Assembly (NCBI RefSeq): GCF_001685395.1 | Contig: NZ_CP014167.1 | Location: 1,183,501-1,247,500 of the forward strand | Length of the DNA: 64,000 bases | Reading direction: 5' to 3' | Origin: Paenibacillus yonginensis | GTDB lineage: Bacteria; Bacillota; Bacilli; Paenibacillales; Paenibacillaceae | Shown: piece after piece, positions 16,628-27,600 of the stretch | Numbering within the stretch: position 1 is the stretch's first letter | How the letters are laid out: each line of letters opens with the position of its first letter | The notes under the pieces: generated by a model | What the model was told of the DNA's origin: nothing | The model's input: only the letters and a program-made list of their open reading frames with translations | The model's database searches: none | Program-made: the position numbers and the translations under genes

Positions 16628-19600
16628 ATGCCTTATGAAACAAATCCGATCATGACCCAGAAAGCGAAGGGACGGCTGTCCAGACTCCGGGATTACATTT
16701 ATGAGCCGATAGCCTCTTTGACTGTCAACGCTTGGGTAACGAAAGAACCGGTGACCTATGACCAGCGAATGTCAGGCAGACCGCTTGAACTTAAGCCCGG
16801 CGACAGGTGGGGAGAGCTTTGGGACTGCGCCTGGTTTCATTTCCGGGGACAGGTGCCAGGTTCGGCCCAAGGCTGCAAAGTAGTGCTGCTTATCGACATC
16901 AACGGGGAATTATGCCTGGTGGACGAAGCCGGAACCCCGCGCCAAGGTTTAACCAATGTGAGCTCCGAATTCGATTACAGCTTGGGAATGCCCGGCAAAC
17001 GGGTTGTGGATATCAGCGCTGCGGCTCAAGGCGGGGAAGTCATCGATTTGTGGGGAGACGGCGGCTGCAACGATTTGTTTGGCCGCTTCCGCAGCGGAAC
17101 GTTGAAAGAAGCTTGTATAGCCATATGCCATGAAGAAGCACGCCTTTTGTATTACGACCTGGAGGTGCTGATCGAGCTGGCCGAGCAGCTGCCGGATTCG
17201 AGCGCCAGAAAGGCGCGGGTGCTGCAAAACGTATATGAGGCAGCGAATCTGCTCGCCGAGATTACCGAAGATACCGTACAGCTGGCCAGAGCCAAGCTGG
17301 CGCCGGAACTTGCGAAGCAGGGCGGCGATCCCGTCTTAACCGTCAGCGCAATCGGGCACGCGCATATCGATCTTGCCTGGCTGTGGCCGATCCGCGAAAC
17401 GATCCGCAAGGGTGCCAGAACCTTCTCCACCGCGCTGCGCAATATGGAGAAATACCCGGATTACATGTTCGGCGCCAGCCAGCCGCAGCTGTATGCGTGG
17501 ATGAAGGAGCATTACCCGCAGCTATATGCAGAGGTGCAGGAACGTGTCAAGGAAGGGCGCTGGGAGGCACAGGGCGCCATGTGGGTAGAGCCGGATACCA
17601 ATATATCCGGCGGTGAAGCGCTTGTGCGGCAAATCCTGTACGGGAAACGTTTTTTTAAGCAGGAATTCGGCAAGGACATGAAGGTGTTGTGGCTGCCTGA
17701 TGTATTCGGTTATACGGGAAGCCTGCCGCAGCTGCTCAAGAAATCCGGAGTGGACTATATGATGACCCAAAAGCTGTCATGGAGCGTCTATAATACCCAT
17801 CCGCATCACAGCTTCCTATGGGAAGGCATCGATGGCACGAAGGTGTTGACTCATCTGCCGCCGGAGGACACTTACAACGGTCCTGCGGCTCCGCGGTCGC
17901 TTGCCAAAATCGAGCAAAGCTACCTCGATCGCGGTGTTTCGGAGCATGCGCTCATGCTGTTCGGCATCGGCGATGGCGGCGGCGGTCCGGGAGAAGAACA
18001 TTTGGAACGGCTGGCCCGGGAGCGGAATTTGCTGGGGCTGCTGCCGGTGGTGCAGGAACCTGCGGTCACTTTTTTTCATCGGCTGGAGCGGGAAACTTCC
18101 CGCTTCCAGACCTACCGCGGGGAGCTGTATCTGGAGAAACACCAAGGGACGCTGACTACTCAAGCCCGCAACAAATGGTACAACCGCAAGCTGGAGAAAG
18201 CATTGCGGGAGCTGGAGTTCGCGGCTTCATTGCTTTGGTCTCTGGGCGGCGGGGAAGACGTTTATCCGGCCGAACGGCTTGAGGCGGTCTGGAAGGAAAT
18301 GCTATTGTACCAATTCCACGATATTTTGCCCGGCTCCTCGATCACAAGAGTGTATGACGAGTCGCTGGAGCGTTACGGCAAGCTGCTGGCAGAAGTGCAA
18401 GCGATGATTGCCGATATTTACGGGCGATTGGCCGGTTTGTCCGGCGGAGCGGCCGGAACGCCTATCCTGTTCAACTCCTTGCCGTGGGTGCGGCGGGAAT
18501 GGGTGCAATACGGTGGCAGTTGGCATTTCGTGCAGGTGCCGGGCATGGGCTGGCATTCGCTTGCGGCAGCTAAAACGGAGCAGCCAGACGCCCCGCTTAT
18601 CGCGGAGGATTTCAGGCTGGAGAACGAGCGGCTGTCGGTCCGATTTGCTGAAGACGGCAGCATCGTATCGCTGTACGATAAGGCGGCCGCACGGGAAACG
18701 CTGCAGCCGGGTGCGAAGGCCAATGTGTTTACGCTTTACCATGATGACGGGGATGCCTGGGATTTCCCGCGCGATTACCGCGAGATGTTCGCCGGCACGA
18801 TGAAGCTGGAGCGGGTGCAGGGTTTCGTGTCCGGACCTCGCGCTGTAGTCGAGCAGGAGTATCGGTTCGGGGAATCGACCCTGAAGCAGATCATTAGTTT
18901 GGAGCAAAACGGGGAGTTGCTGAGGTTCGATACCGAAGCGGACTGGCGCGAAGCGGGCAAAATGCTGCGGGTCGCTTTTCCCGTGCAGGTGGCGGCCGAT
19001 CAAGTGAACTGTGAAATTCAGTTCGGGGTGCTAAAGCGGCCGACGACCCGCAACAATGCGATCGAGTTTGCACGCGATGAAATATGTGCCCATCATTACA
19101 TCGACTTGTCGCAGCCGGATTACGGCGTAGCGCTGCTAAACGACAGCAAATACGGACACAGCGCGGAGAACGGTGTTCTGGACCTGAACCTGCTGCGCAG
19201 TCCGTCTTACCCTGATCCGAAAGCGGATCAGGCCGAGCACAAATTTACTTATGCCGTATATCCGCATTCGGGCGATTTCATTCAGGCTGGCGTTTACCGC
19301 AAAGGGTACGAGCTGAACATTCCGCTCACTGTAGCTGAAGCGCAGGAATCAAGCGCGCAAGAAGCGGAATTTATTCAACCGTTTAGCCTGGTGCGGCTTG
19401 ATCATCCCAACCTTATGCTGGAGGCCGTCAAAAAAGCCGAAGACAGCGATCATTTGATTCTGCGGCTGTATGAGACGGCAGGTGCCGGAGCCGAAACCAG
19501 CTTGTCTATGGGACTGAATTGCCGGACGATTGAGGAGGCTGATTTGCTGGAGAATCCGGTAGGACTGCTGGCGGAACAGACGAATGAAATAAAATTGTCC

Positions 19601-19645
19601 TTTACGCCGTTTGAAATTAAGACAATTCGTGTGGCATTTGCCTAA
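16628..19645 (+). CDS. GH38 alpha-mannosidase
   Basis: This 1005-residue enzyme has the full GH38 layout: an N-terminal accessory domain, the catalytic domain opening with AHIDLAWLWP (zinc ligands His and Asp near residues 244-246), the nucleophile Asp358 in WLPDVFGYTG, a middle helical domain around HDILPGSSI, and C-terminal beta domains. There is no signal peptide, so it works in the cytoplasm on alpha-mannosides brought in by the adjacent importer. It starts at ATG 16628, 24 bases after the binding-protein gene, in one operon. It points to alpha-mannose-containing glycans as the target of this island. Confidence 0.93.
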   Translation: MPYETNPIMTQKAKGRLSRLRDYIYEPIASLTVNAWVTKEPVTYDQRMSGRPLELKPGDRWGELWDCAWFHFRGQVPGSAQGCKVVLLIDINGELCLVDEAGTPRQGLTNVSSEFDYSLGMPGKRVVDISAAAQGGEVIDLWGDGGCNDLFGRFRSGTLKEACIAICHEEARLLYYDLEVLIELAEQLPDSSARKARVLQNVYEAANLLAEITEDTVQLARAKLAPELAKQGGDPVLTVSAIGHAHIDLAWLWPIRETIRKGARTFSTALRNMEKYPDYMFGASQPQLYAWMKEHYPQLYAEVQERVKEGRWEAQGAMWVEPDTNISGGEALVRQILYGKRFFKQEFGKDMKVLWLPDVFGYTGSLPQLLKKSGVDYMMTQKLSWSVYNTHPHHSFLWEGIDGTKVLTHLPPEDTYNGPAAPRSLAKIEQSYLDRGVSEHALMLFGIGDGGGGPGEEHLERLARERNLLGLLPVVQEPAVTFFHRLERETSRFQTYRGELYLEKHQGTLTTQARNKWYNRKLEKALRELEFAASLLWSLGGGEDVYPAERLEAVWKEMLLYQFHDILPGSSITRVYDESLERYGKLLAEVQAMIADIYGRLAGLSGGAAGTPILFNSLPWVRREWVQYGGSWHFVQVPGMGWHSLAAAKTEQPDAPLIAEDFRLENERLSVRFAEDGSIVSLYDKAAARETLQPGAKANVFTLYHDDGDAWDFPRDYREMFAGTMKLERVQGFVSGPRAVVEQEYRFGESTLKQIISLEQNGELLRFDTEADWREAGKMLRVAFPVQVAADQVNCEIQFGVLKRPTTRNNAIEFARDEICAHHYIDLSQPDYGVALLNDSKYGHSAENGVLDLNLLRSPSYPDPKADQAEHKFTYAVYPHSGDFIQAGVYRKGYELNIPLTVAEAQESSAQEAEFIQPFSLVRLDHPNLMLEAVKKAEDSDHLILRLYETAGAGAETSLSMGLNCRTIEEADLLENPVGLLAEQTNEIKLSFTPFEIKTIRVAFA

Positions 19646-19665
19646 AGGAAGGAGGAGTTCAGGCA

Positions 19666-21882
19666 GTGACAGGGAGAACACGGAAGGAAGAACGAACCGG
19701 ATTTCAAGAGGGCAGTACCTTCGGACCTGCGTATGATCTGCAGGTGGATTTCGTGATGGTATACGGCATTAACGAATCCATGCCGCGGCGGATCCGCGAA
19801 TGGGCGGAGCGGGGTTACCGGGTTCACCTGATGACCGGGGTATCCTGGGGCGGCTACCAGGATTATCTAAACGGCAAGGTGGACGGCCGTCCGCACTGGG
19901 ATGAAGCGCAGAAATACCATGACGGTGAAACGATTATCCATGGGACTTCAGCGGACATTCCTTATATGGTGCCAACGATAAGTTATGCCGACTTTCTGGT
20001 GGAACGGATTCGTCCCGCCGTGGATGCGGGCGTGGAGGCCATCCATTTGGAAGAGCCGGAATTCTGGGTGGAGGGCGGTTACTCCGAGGCCTTTAAACGC
20101 GAATGGCAAAATTACTACAACGAGCCTTGGATTCCGCCCCATGCTTCAGAGGATGCGCAGTACCGCGCTTCCAAGCTCAAGGCTTATTTGTATACCCGCT
20201 GCCTCGACCGCATCTGCTCAGCGCTCAAGGAATATTCATTAGTCCGGTATAATCGGCCGCTGCGATTTTTTGTCCCGACACACAGCTTGATCAACTATAC
20301 CCAATGGCGGATTGTCAGCCCGGAATCGAGGCTGCTCGATTTGCCTTCGGTTAACGGCTATATCGCTCAAATTTGGACGGGAACGTCGCGCACGGCTAAT
20401 GTCTACGAAGGCAAACGCGCGGAACGGACGTTTGAGACGGCATTTTTGGAGTACGGCATCATGCAGGAGCTGGTGCGGGGAACCGACCGAAGCATGTGGT
20501 TTCTCCATGATCCGATCGAAGACGATCCGAAACGGACCTGGGCGGATTACCGGGAGAATTACATCAAGACGCTGACAGCCTCGCTGCTTCATCCCGGAAT
20601 TGCCCGGTATGAGGTGGCCCCTTGGCCTAGGAGAATCTTCGAAGGGCAGTATCCTTCGGAAGACGGCAACGGCAGGGAAGGCATCCCGGAGGATTACGCA
20701 AGCGTGCTGCTTACCGTCATGCATACTTTAGGCTACATGGAGCAGGAAGACGTTCAGGTCTATGGCAATCCCGCCGTTACCGGCGTATTTCTGGCCGATT
20801 CGGCGATGTTTCAGCGCAAGCAAATCGGGACGGAGACGGCCGGCTTCATGATGAAATACGACGGCACCAATGAAGTGGAGCTTACGGATGAAGCTGCTGT
20901 GGAGCTGCTCAATCTTTCGGAATTTTACGGCTTGACCTTGCCGCTGATCAAGCATGGCCTGCCGGTAAGGCCGGTGCAGCTTGATAACGTGCGACGGTTT
21001 CCGGGGTATCTGGACGACTATCGTGTACTCATATTGAGTTATGAATTCATGAAACCGGAATATCCGGATCTGCATAATGCTTTGGCCCAGTGGGTGCAAG
21101 AAGGCGGCGCGCTGGTCTATGTCGGCGATGACAGCGATCCATACCACGGAGTCCGGGAATGGTGGAACCAGGGGAAACGCCGATACGCCACGCCAAGAGA
21201 GCATTTGTTCGAATGCCTGGGCTTGAGCCCGGCCCACACCCCGGAAGGCATCACCCGAGTAGGAAGCGGCCTTGTCTCTTATATGCGTGTGCGGCCGGAA
21301 CGGCTCGCGCAAAGCGCCGAAGAAGCGGAACGCCTGCGGACTGCGGTGCGGGAGGCGATGGCGGCCCTGGAGAGTACCTCCGAAACGGAGGAAGCGGACC
21401 CAAGCGGGCAAGACCGGATTGTACACTGGAACTGGGAGGCGCTGAATTATTACCGGATTCGCCGCGGGCCCTATGTGATTGCATCGGTAATGAGCGAATC
21501 GGTAAGCGATACGCCGCTTACGCTGAAGGGCCAATACGTAGATTTGCTCGAAGCGGGATTGCCCGTGAAAGAGCAGGTGACCATCCTGCCGGGGAAGCAG
21601 GCTTTCTTGTACGACCTGGAATACGCCGGGCAGCCAAGCAGCGCGATCATCGCCGCATCTTCAAGGATCGTAGATTATTTCGAGGATAAACATCACCTTT
21701 CATTTACGGCTAAGGGGCCGCGTCCGCTGAAAGCGGCCGCGAGAATTCGCTGCGAAGCAGAGCCGGCAGCCGTCAAAGCAGGAGCGGCTGAACTGAAATA
21801 CGAATATGATCCGGCGTCGCAAACCCTGCTGATTGCTTACGAGCATGGGGATGAAGGCACACGCATTACCATTACAAAATAA
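19666..21882 (+). CDS. Unrecognised 738-aa protein, possible novel glycoside hydrolase
   Basis: GTG 19666 follows a GGAGGAG site. There is no signal peptide, so the protein is cytoplasmic. The N-terminal half reads like a TIM barrel (VDFVMVYGINESMP, GYRVHLMTGVSWGGYQDY, GVEAIHLEEPEFW, FFVPTHSLINYTQW); the Glu residues in HLEEPEFW (near residue 128) sit where a clan-A-type hydrolase carries its acid/base. Residues about 440-490 (DDYRVLILSYEF, GGALVYVGDDSD) resemble the GATase-like domain of GH42 beta-galactosidases. I do not recognise the family. Its place between GH38 and DUF4965 genes suggests that it acts on the same imported glycan. The role is inferred from context. Confidence 0.6.
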   Translation: MTGRTRKEERTGFQEGSTFGPAYDLQVDFVMVYGINESMPRRIREWAERGYRVHLMTGVSWGGYQDYLNGKVDGRPHWDEAQKYHDGETIIHGTSADIPYMVPTISYADFLVERIRPAVDAGVEAIHLEEPEFWVEGGYSEAFKREWQNYYNEPWIPPHASEDAQYRASKLKAYLYTRCLDRICSALKEYSLVRYNRPLRFFVPTHSLINYTQWRIVSPESRLLDLPSVNGYIAQIWTGTSRTANVYEGKRAERTFETAFLEYGIMQELVRGTDRSMWFLHDPIEDDPKRTWADYRENYIKTLTASLLHPGIARYEVAPWPRRIFEGQYPSEDGNGREGIPEDYASVLLTVMHTLGYMEQEDVQVYGNPAVTGVFLADSAMFQRKQIGTETAGFMMKYDGTNEVELTDEAAVELLNLSEFYGLTLPLIKHGLPVRPVQLDNVRRFPGYLDDYRVLILSYEFMKPEYPDLHNALAQWVQEGGALVYVGDDSDPYHGVREWWNQGKRRYATPREHLFECLGLSPAHTPEGITRVGSGLVSYMRVRPERLAQSAEEAERLRTAVREAMAALESTSETEEADPSGQDRIVHWNWEALNYYRIRRGPYVIASVMSESVSDTPLTLKGQYVDLLEAGLPVKEQVTILPGKQAFLYDLEYAGQPSSAIIAASSRIVDYFEDKHHLSFTAKGPRPLKAAARIRCEAEPAAVKAGAAELKYEYDPASQTLLIAYEHGDEGTRITITK

Positions 21883-21932
21883 GTTTATGGCCCGGCACAT
21901 AACCGGGTCCATTCTTTGGAGGCAGATCTCTT

Positions 21933-23972
21933 ATGACAATCACTTTACGCCCACCCGCAGTCCCGTTAGTTACCATTGATCCTTATTTCAGCGTCTGGTC
22001 GATGGCCGACCGTCTAACCGGCGACTTCACCCGGCATTGGACGGGTAAGCGGAATGCGCTGACCGGGCTGATCCGCATCGATGGAACACCTTGGAGGTTC
22101 GCCGGTTTAACTGAGCCGAATCCGGAAAATTATTATGCGGAGCCGGAAGCTATGCAGCAAACGGAACTTCAGGTTACCCCGCTGTCCACCTCTTACACCT
22201 TTGAGGCGGGAGGCATTGCGCTGGAGGTTGTATTTACCAGCCCGCTGCTGCCCGATTCCTTGGAGCTTCTGTCGCGGCCGGCGTCTTATGTATCCTTTCG
22301 GGTACGTTCCCTGGATGGTAATCCGCATGCCGTGCAGCTTTATATCGACGTGACCGGAGAATGGTGCGTGAACACCAGCGAGCAAAAGGTTGTACTGGGG
22401 CAGGAGCAAAATGAATATTTGACGATTATGGCGGCGAGCAACGCGGAGCAGCAGGTTTTGAACGCTTCGGGAGACGATCTGCGGATCGACTGGGGCCGCT
22501 TGATGCTGGCGGTGAAGCAGGCGCCTGACATGCAGACATGGATAGGACCGGCGGAAGTCCGCAAGTCGTTTGTACGCACCGGTGAGCTCAAGGCAGGCAG
22601 CAAGACACCTTCACCGAATGAGGCGCAGACGGTTCGCGATACCCAGCCGGTGCTGGCAGCCGTTTGGAATTGCGGCGAGGTTGACGGCAAGGCAGGGAAA
22701 TCGCAGCTGATTGTGCTTGCGTATGACGATGTTTATTCGATCGAATATTTTGGGCGCAGGCTTGAGGCGTATTGGAAGAAAGACGGCCAAACCACGATGG
22801 GAATGATTGAACACGCATTTCGGGAGTATTCGGACATCCTTCTGCGCTGCGAAGCGTTTGACCGGCAGCTGCAGGCGGATGCCGTGCGTTCCGGTGGAGA
22901 GAAATACGCCGACATTTTGTCCCTGTCCTACCGGCAGGCGATCGCAGCGCATAAGCTTGTGCTTGATCCGGAAGGCCAGCCGCTGTTCATGTCCAAAGAA
23001 TGCTTCAGCAACGGTTGTATCGCTACGGTCGATGTCAGCTATCCTTCGATTCCGCTTTTTCTGCTGTACCAGCCGGAGCTTGTCCGCGGAATGATGCGGC
23101 CTATCTTAAAATATGCGGCAAGCGAAGCTTGGCCGTTTGAATTTGCTCCCCATGACGTCGGCCAATATCCGCTCGCTAACGGTCAGGTGTACGGGGAGAA
23201 TGCGCGAGAGGCCCAAATGCCGGTCGAGGAATGCGGCAATATGCTGGTGATGGCAGCGGCGGTCAGCCTGGCCGACGGACAATGGGAGTTTGCGGCGGAG
23301 CACCGCGAGCTGTTGTCCCGGTGGGCGGATTATTTGCTCGAATACGGGCTTGATCCGGAGAATCAGCTGTGCACCGATGATTTCGCCGGCCATTTGGCCC
23401 GCAATGCCAACCTGTCGGCCAAAGCGATCATGGGAGTGGCCAGCTACTCCTTATTGTGCAGGCAGCTGGGCGATTCTGCCGAAGCGGACCGTTACCTGCA
23501 GGCGGCTAGGGACATGGCCAGCCAGTGGACGAAACTTGCGGAGGATCAAAGCGAGGGAAGCACGCATACCAAATTGGTATTTGGCGAGGAAGGGGAAGGC
23601 ACCTGGAGCTTGAAATACAATCTGGTATGGGATCTTATTTTCGGAACGAATCTCTTTGATCCATCCCTTGTTCGCCGGGAAACGGCCTGGTATTTGGAGA
23701 AGCAAAACCGCTACGGCGTGCCGCTGGATAACCGTGAAGCTTACACCAAAGGGGACTGGCTCGTCTGGGCTGCTTCGCTGGCGGAGGAGCGGAAGGACTT
23801 CGAGCAGATCATTGCGCCGCTTTGGGACTTTCTGAATGAAACCCCGGACCGCGTACCGTTCTCGGACTGGTACGATACGATTACGGCCCGGCAGATCGGT
23901 TTCCAGCACCGCAGCGTGGTCGGCGGGATGTTTATCAAGCTGCTGAAGGACCAAGGAATTTCTAAGAAGTGA
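21933..23972 (+). CDS. DUF4965/DUF5127 (glutaminase A-like) protein
   Basis: The 679-residue protein begins with the family signature PPAVPLVTIDPYFSVWS. It contains DUF5127 in the N-terminal third and the DUF4965/DUF1793 alpha/alpha-barrel-like region in the C-terminal half (LCTDDFAGHLARNANLS; SLKYNLVWDLIFGTNLF). The fungal relative GtaA is a glutaminase, but bacterial members occur mainly in polysaccharide-use loci and are probably glycosidases acting with the alpha/alpha-barrel. There is no signal peptide. It ends the island operon and is followed by a terminator. Confidence 0.82.
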   Translation: MTITLRPPAVPLVTIDPYFSVWSMADRLTGDFTRHWTGKRNALTGLIRIDGTPWRFAGLTEPNPENYYAEPEAMQQTELQVTPLSTSYTFEAGGIALEVVFTSPLLPDSLELLSRPASYVSFRVRSLDGNPHAVQLYIDVTGEWCVNTSEQKVVLGQEQNEYLTIMAASNAEQQVLNASGDDLRIDWGRLMLAVKQAPDMQTWIGPAEVRKSFVRTGELKAGSKTPSPNEAQTVRDTQPVLAAVWNCGEVDGKAGKSQLIVLAYDDVYSIEYFGRRLEAYWKKDGQTTMGMIEHAFREYSDILLRCEAFDRQLQADAVRSGGEKYADILSLSYRQAIAAHKLVLDPEGQPLFMSKECFSNGCIATVDVSYPSIPLFLLYQPELVRGMMRPILKYAASEAWPFEFAPHDVGQYPLANGQVYGENAREAQMPVEECGNMLVMAAAVSLADGQWEFAAEHRELLSRWADYLLEYGLDPENQLCTDDFAGHLARNANLSAKAIMGVASYSLLCRQLGDSAEADRYLQAARDMASQWTKLAEDQSEGSTHTKLVFGEEGEGTWSLKYNLVWDLIFGTNLFDPSLVRRETAWYLEKQNRYGVPLDNREAYTKGDWLVWAASLAEERKDFEQIIAPLWDFLNETPDRVPFSDWYDTITARQIGFQHRSVVGGMFIKLLKDQGISKK

Positions 23973-24077
23973 ATAGGCAAGAACGGGGTGGGGGGCAGCC
24001 TTCACCCCTACTTTCATTCGTTCCACCATTCCTAGGAGCCGTTGCAACCGGAGCTGTAGGACTAAAGCCGCCAATAG

Positions 24078-24104
24078 AGCCCAAGCTGAAGGGCTTTTTT
24101 TATT
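24078..24104 (+). terminator. Terminator of the glycan island operon
   Basis: Short arms AGCCC (24078-24082) and GGGCT (24091-24095) are followed by seven T residues, about 105 bases past the last stop codon. Confidence 0.6.
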
Positions 24105-24188
24105 AGCGTGCCTAAAGATAGGGATGTCTAGGGCTTGGAACGCTTTCATGAACAGGTGTTGCGCCCAAGAGACTATTTTTGTGGGCCG

Positions 24189-24244
24189 TTTGTAATGGAT
24201 TTACAAATTTGACTGCCCTTTAGCAGGAAAAACAATGGTATGAT
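24189..24244 (+). promoter_or_regulatory. Putative promoter region of the type VII locus
   Basis: The inverted repeat TTTGTAA-TGGAT-TTACAAA (24189-24207) lies upstream of an extended -10 element TGGTATGAT (24236-24244). No -35 box is at normal spacing (TTGACT at 24209 is too far), so activator dependence is possible. Confidence 0.4.
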
Positions 24245-24280
24245 GATAGAGAAATTCAGAAGGAACAGGTGCACTAGATT

Positions 24281-24598
24281 ATGATATTAACTTTAATAGA
24301 TGGAAGAACAAATTCTCAGGTATGCGATGTAGATGTCCCGGAGGGATTGAGCGCTGACGGCTTCTTGAAACAGTGGATGCTGGAATGGGCTCCCGAGGAG
24401 GCTCGGCAAGCGGACATTTATTTATTAGAAGGAAAAGAATCAGGAGGAAACTGGTTCCCGATTCCAAGCGGCATGCTGCTTGCAGACAGTGGGTTGCAGG
24501 AAGGGGCATTTCTGCGGGTGAAAAATATTTATAGCACGGTTCCCGTTTCTGTCCCGGAAGAAAGCAGCCTGCCCCTGTTTCGGGAACGGGACGTGTAG
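24281..24598 (+). CDS. YukD/EsaB-like ubiquitin-fold protein of type VII secretion
   Basis: The 105-residue protein has the length and pattern of the YukD/EsaB ubiquitin-like family: strand MILTLIDG, DVDVPEGLSADGFLKQW, and a C-terminal strand GAFLRVKNIYST. It is longer than B. subtilis YukD (about 79 residues) by a C-terminal extension. YukD-type proteins are cytoplasmic accessory factors of Firmicutes ESX systems; in actinobacteria the same fold is the N-terminal domain of EccD. It is the first gene of the locus and is followed after 11 bases by essC. Confidence 0.75.
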   Translation: MILTLIDGRTNSQVCDVDVPEGLSADGFLKQWMLEWAPEEARQADIYLLEGKESGGNWFPIPSGMLLADSGLQEGAFLRVKNIYSTVPVSVPEESSLPLFRERDV

Positions 24599-24609
24599 GA
24601 GGGCGAGCT

Positions 24610-27600
24610 ATGGGCATTGTTTATCAAAGATCCCCCCGGATCAGACAGGAAATAGAACCAAGCAGGCAGCAGCTGCCGGCTCCGTCTCAGGTAACGGCTA
24701 AACCGGCTGTAGGTCTTCCGTGGTTGGTTCTGTCGACACTCGCGCTTTTAAGCGGATTCGGTATACTGATCTACGTACTGGCTAAAGGAGATGCAGCCGA
24801 AGGGGCAAGCCGCTTTATTTTGTGGATGTCCAGCCTGGTGCTGGTGTTAGCAGGAGCCGTCCCGGCGGGGTACCTGTTTTATGCCAGGAAGAAATATGCC
24901 TGGGCGCTGCATCAAAAGGAACAAGTGTATGCTGAGCTGCTAAACCGGTTTGAATCGGAATGGCGCACTAAAGCAAATGAGCAGCGGGAAGTCCTGGAAC
25001 AAATTCACGGGGATTTTGTACGGTCTGAAAGCATCGTAAGAAGAAGAGCGCCGTCCCTGTGGGAAAGATCTTTAACCGAGCCGGACTTCCTGCATCTGCG
25101 GGTCGGTACGGGCGAAGTTCCGGCCGCCTGTACGTTCTCGCTTCCGAGTACGGAACCTCAAGGAGATCCGCAGCGATGGTATGAACAAGCCCGCAGGCTG
25201 GTCGAGCGGACAGGCTCTATTTCGGACAGTCCGGTTGCCGTTCCGCTGTCAGGGGCGGGCGTGATCGGCATTGTGGGAGATTTGGCGTCCTGTCTTCAGG
25301 TTCTGCGGAATCTCCTTGTCCAGCTGACCGTACGCCACTCGCCGGATGAGGTGAGAGTTTCGGCCTTTTTCAGGGAAGAGCAGCTGGGCCGCTGGGAGTG
25401 GATGCGCTGGTTCCCGCACTTATGGGAGGTAGACGGCCATTTCAGGCGTATGGCTTGTACATCTGGGGATAAGCAGCAATTAGCCGACTATTTGCAAAGG
25501 GAATTAAGAAGGCGTTTTGACCGTTCTGCAGGCTCTGTGAGTTCCAAAGGGGCGGAAGAACCCGCAAAAGATATTGTGCTGCTGTCCGACCCCGAGGTCC
25601 TGGACCATAAACTGCTTTATGCCATGCTGACGGAGACGGGGGAACTGGCCGGGGCGCATACCGTTATTTTGGCCCGTTCCGTGGATCAGCTTCCGAGACA
25701 ATGCCGGCTGATTGTGGAATGCGAAGCTGAGCAGGGCAGTTATTTATGGAAAAAAGAAGACGGGCAAGTGGAAAGCCGCACGTTCCAGCTGGACCGGATT
25801 TCTACCGAGCAAAGCGAACATCTGGCCCGGCTGATGGCCCGAATCAAGCTGAAAAGCGCTAAAGCGGACCTGCTGCCGGAACGGATTGGCCTGCTGGGAT
25901 TGCTTGGACTGGAAGAGCTTTCTTCCGGTTCCATCGCAGAGGCCTGGAGGTCGGGCAGACTGCCGATAGGACTTCCGGTTCCGCTTGGAGTAAGGACTGG
26001 CGGCGAAATCTTCAGCTTAAATCTGCATGACCGGATCGATTTGGGCGGACAAGGACCGCACGGTTTGATCGCGGGAACGACCGGGTCGGGGAAAAGCGCG
26101 CTGCTGCAGTCGCTTGTAGCTTCGGCCGCCGTCAACTATCATCCGCATGATGCCGCGTTCCTGCTGATCGACTACAAGGGCGGCGGAATGTCGGGAGCTT
26201 TGCGGGACCTGCCGCATGTCGTCGGTTCTTTAACCAATCTGGATGGACGGCTGGTCGAAAGGGCCAAAGCGGCCTTGAGGGCGGAGCTTGTGTCCAGGCA
26301 GAAGAAGCTGAAGGCGGCTGGAGGACTGGAGCATATTGACGAATATTATAGGCTGGGAGCGCCCGAGGGGCCTCTGCCTCATCTTTTTGTCATCGTCGAT
26401 GAGTTTGCGGAGCTCAAGATGGATTATCCGGATTTTATTGACGAGCTCATCAGCGTAGCCTCCATCGGACGGACGCTGGGACTTCATTTGATTCTGGCGA
26501 CCCAGAAGCCTGGCGGAGTGGTTGACGACAAGATATGGAGCAATGCCCGCTTCCGGATCTGCTTGCGGGTAGAGTCCGAAAGCGACAGCCGGGAAATGCT
26601 CAAAATGCCGGATGCGGCTCATCTGACCGTATCGGGCCGGGGATTTGTGCAGGTTGGCCCGGATTGGACTGAAGAGGTGCAGTTTGCCTGGCCGGGAGCC
26701 GTTTATGCGGCTCACTCCGATCGGACTCCTGACCTGGACGCCGGACTCCGGATGCATAAGGTTCTGCTAAACGGTGTCCGTCAGCCGGTTGGCCACGCAG
26801 GAACACCGGAGGCAAGCCAGGCAGCGCCGGCTCTGTCCCGCAGACGTGAGCTGGACGTTCTCGCCGAGACACTAGAGCGGGCTGCAGCGGACCAAGGCAT
26901 CCAACGTTTGCAAGGTCCTTGGCTGCCGCCTTTGCCTGAGCAGCTTGATTTGGACAAGCTGGATTTGCAGGTTCAGGCCAGGGAGCCGCTGGTGGCAGTT
27001 GTTGGTCTTGCCGACGATGTGTCCGGGCAGCGTCAATTTGCAGCGGCTCTTTCGTTGAAAGCCGGTCACACAGCGATTTACGGGATGCCGGGTTCAGGCA
27101 AGACAACGCTGCTGCAAACGCTCCTGTTGTCTTTGCTGCATGATTCGAATAACGGCTGGCATGGATATTTGATAGATATGGGAAGAATGCTGGGCGATTT
27201 TGCGGTTCTGCCCCAGGTGGGAGCGGTTATCGCTCCGGACGAAAGCGACCGGCTGCCGAGGTTGTTTCGTTATCTCAAACGAACGGCAGCAGAGCGGCGC
27301 GAGCTGCTGGCAAGCGCCGGCCTGAAGCGCGCGGATCAATACCGGGGTGTTTTTGGCAGGAAGCTGGAGGATATCGTGCTGGTTATCGACGATTATCGTT
27401 TGTTTCATACCCGTTTCCTGGGGGAAACGGAAGGGCTTGATGAATTGCTGAGAGAAGGTCCGGCTGCGGGGATCTATGTCGTCCTCACGGCAAGCCGCGT
27501 CGGGGATATCCCGGAGAAGACGCGCAGTCTGATTTCGCAGGCGGCTGCGCTGGAGCTTGCCGATCCAGGCGATTATTATTTCGTGGTCGGCAAAACGGCG

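Larger units (their letters stand above)
23973..24280. other. Intergenic stretch, 308 bp, between glycan island and type VII locus
   Basis: It holds the island terminator (24078-24104), an inverted repeat (24189-24207) and an extended -10 element (24236-24244) that probably starts the type VII operon. No ORF was found. Confidence 0.6.
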
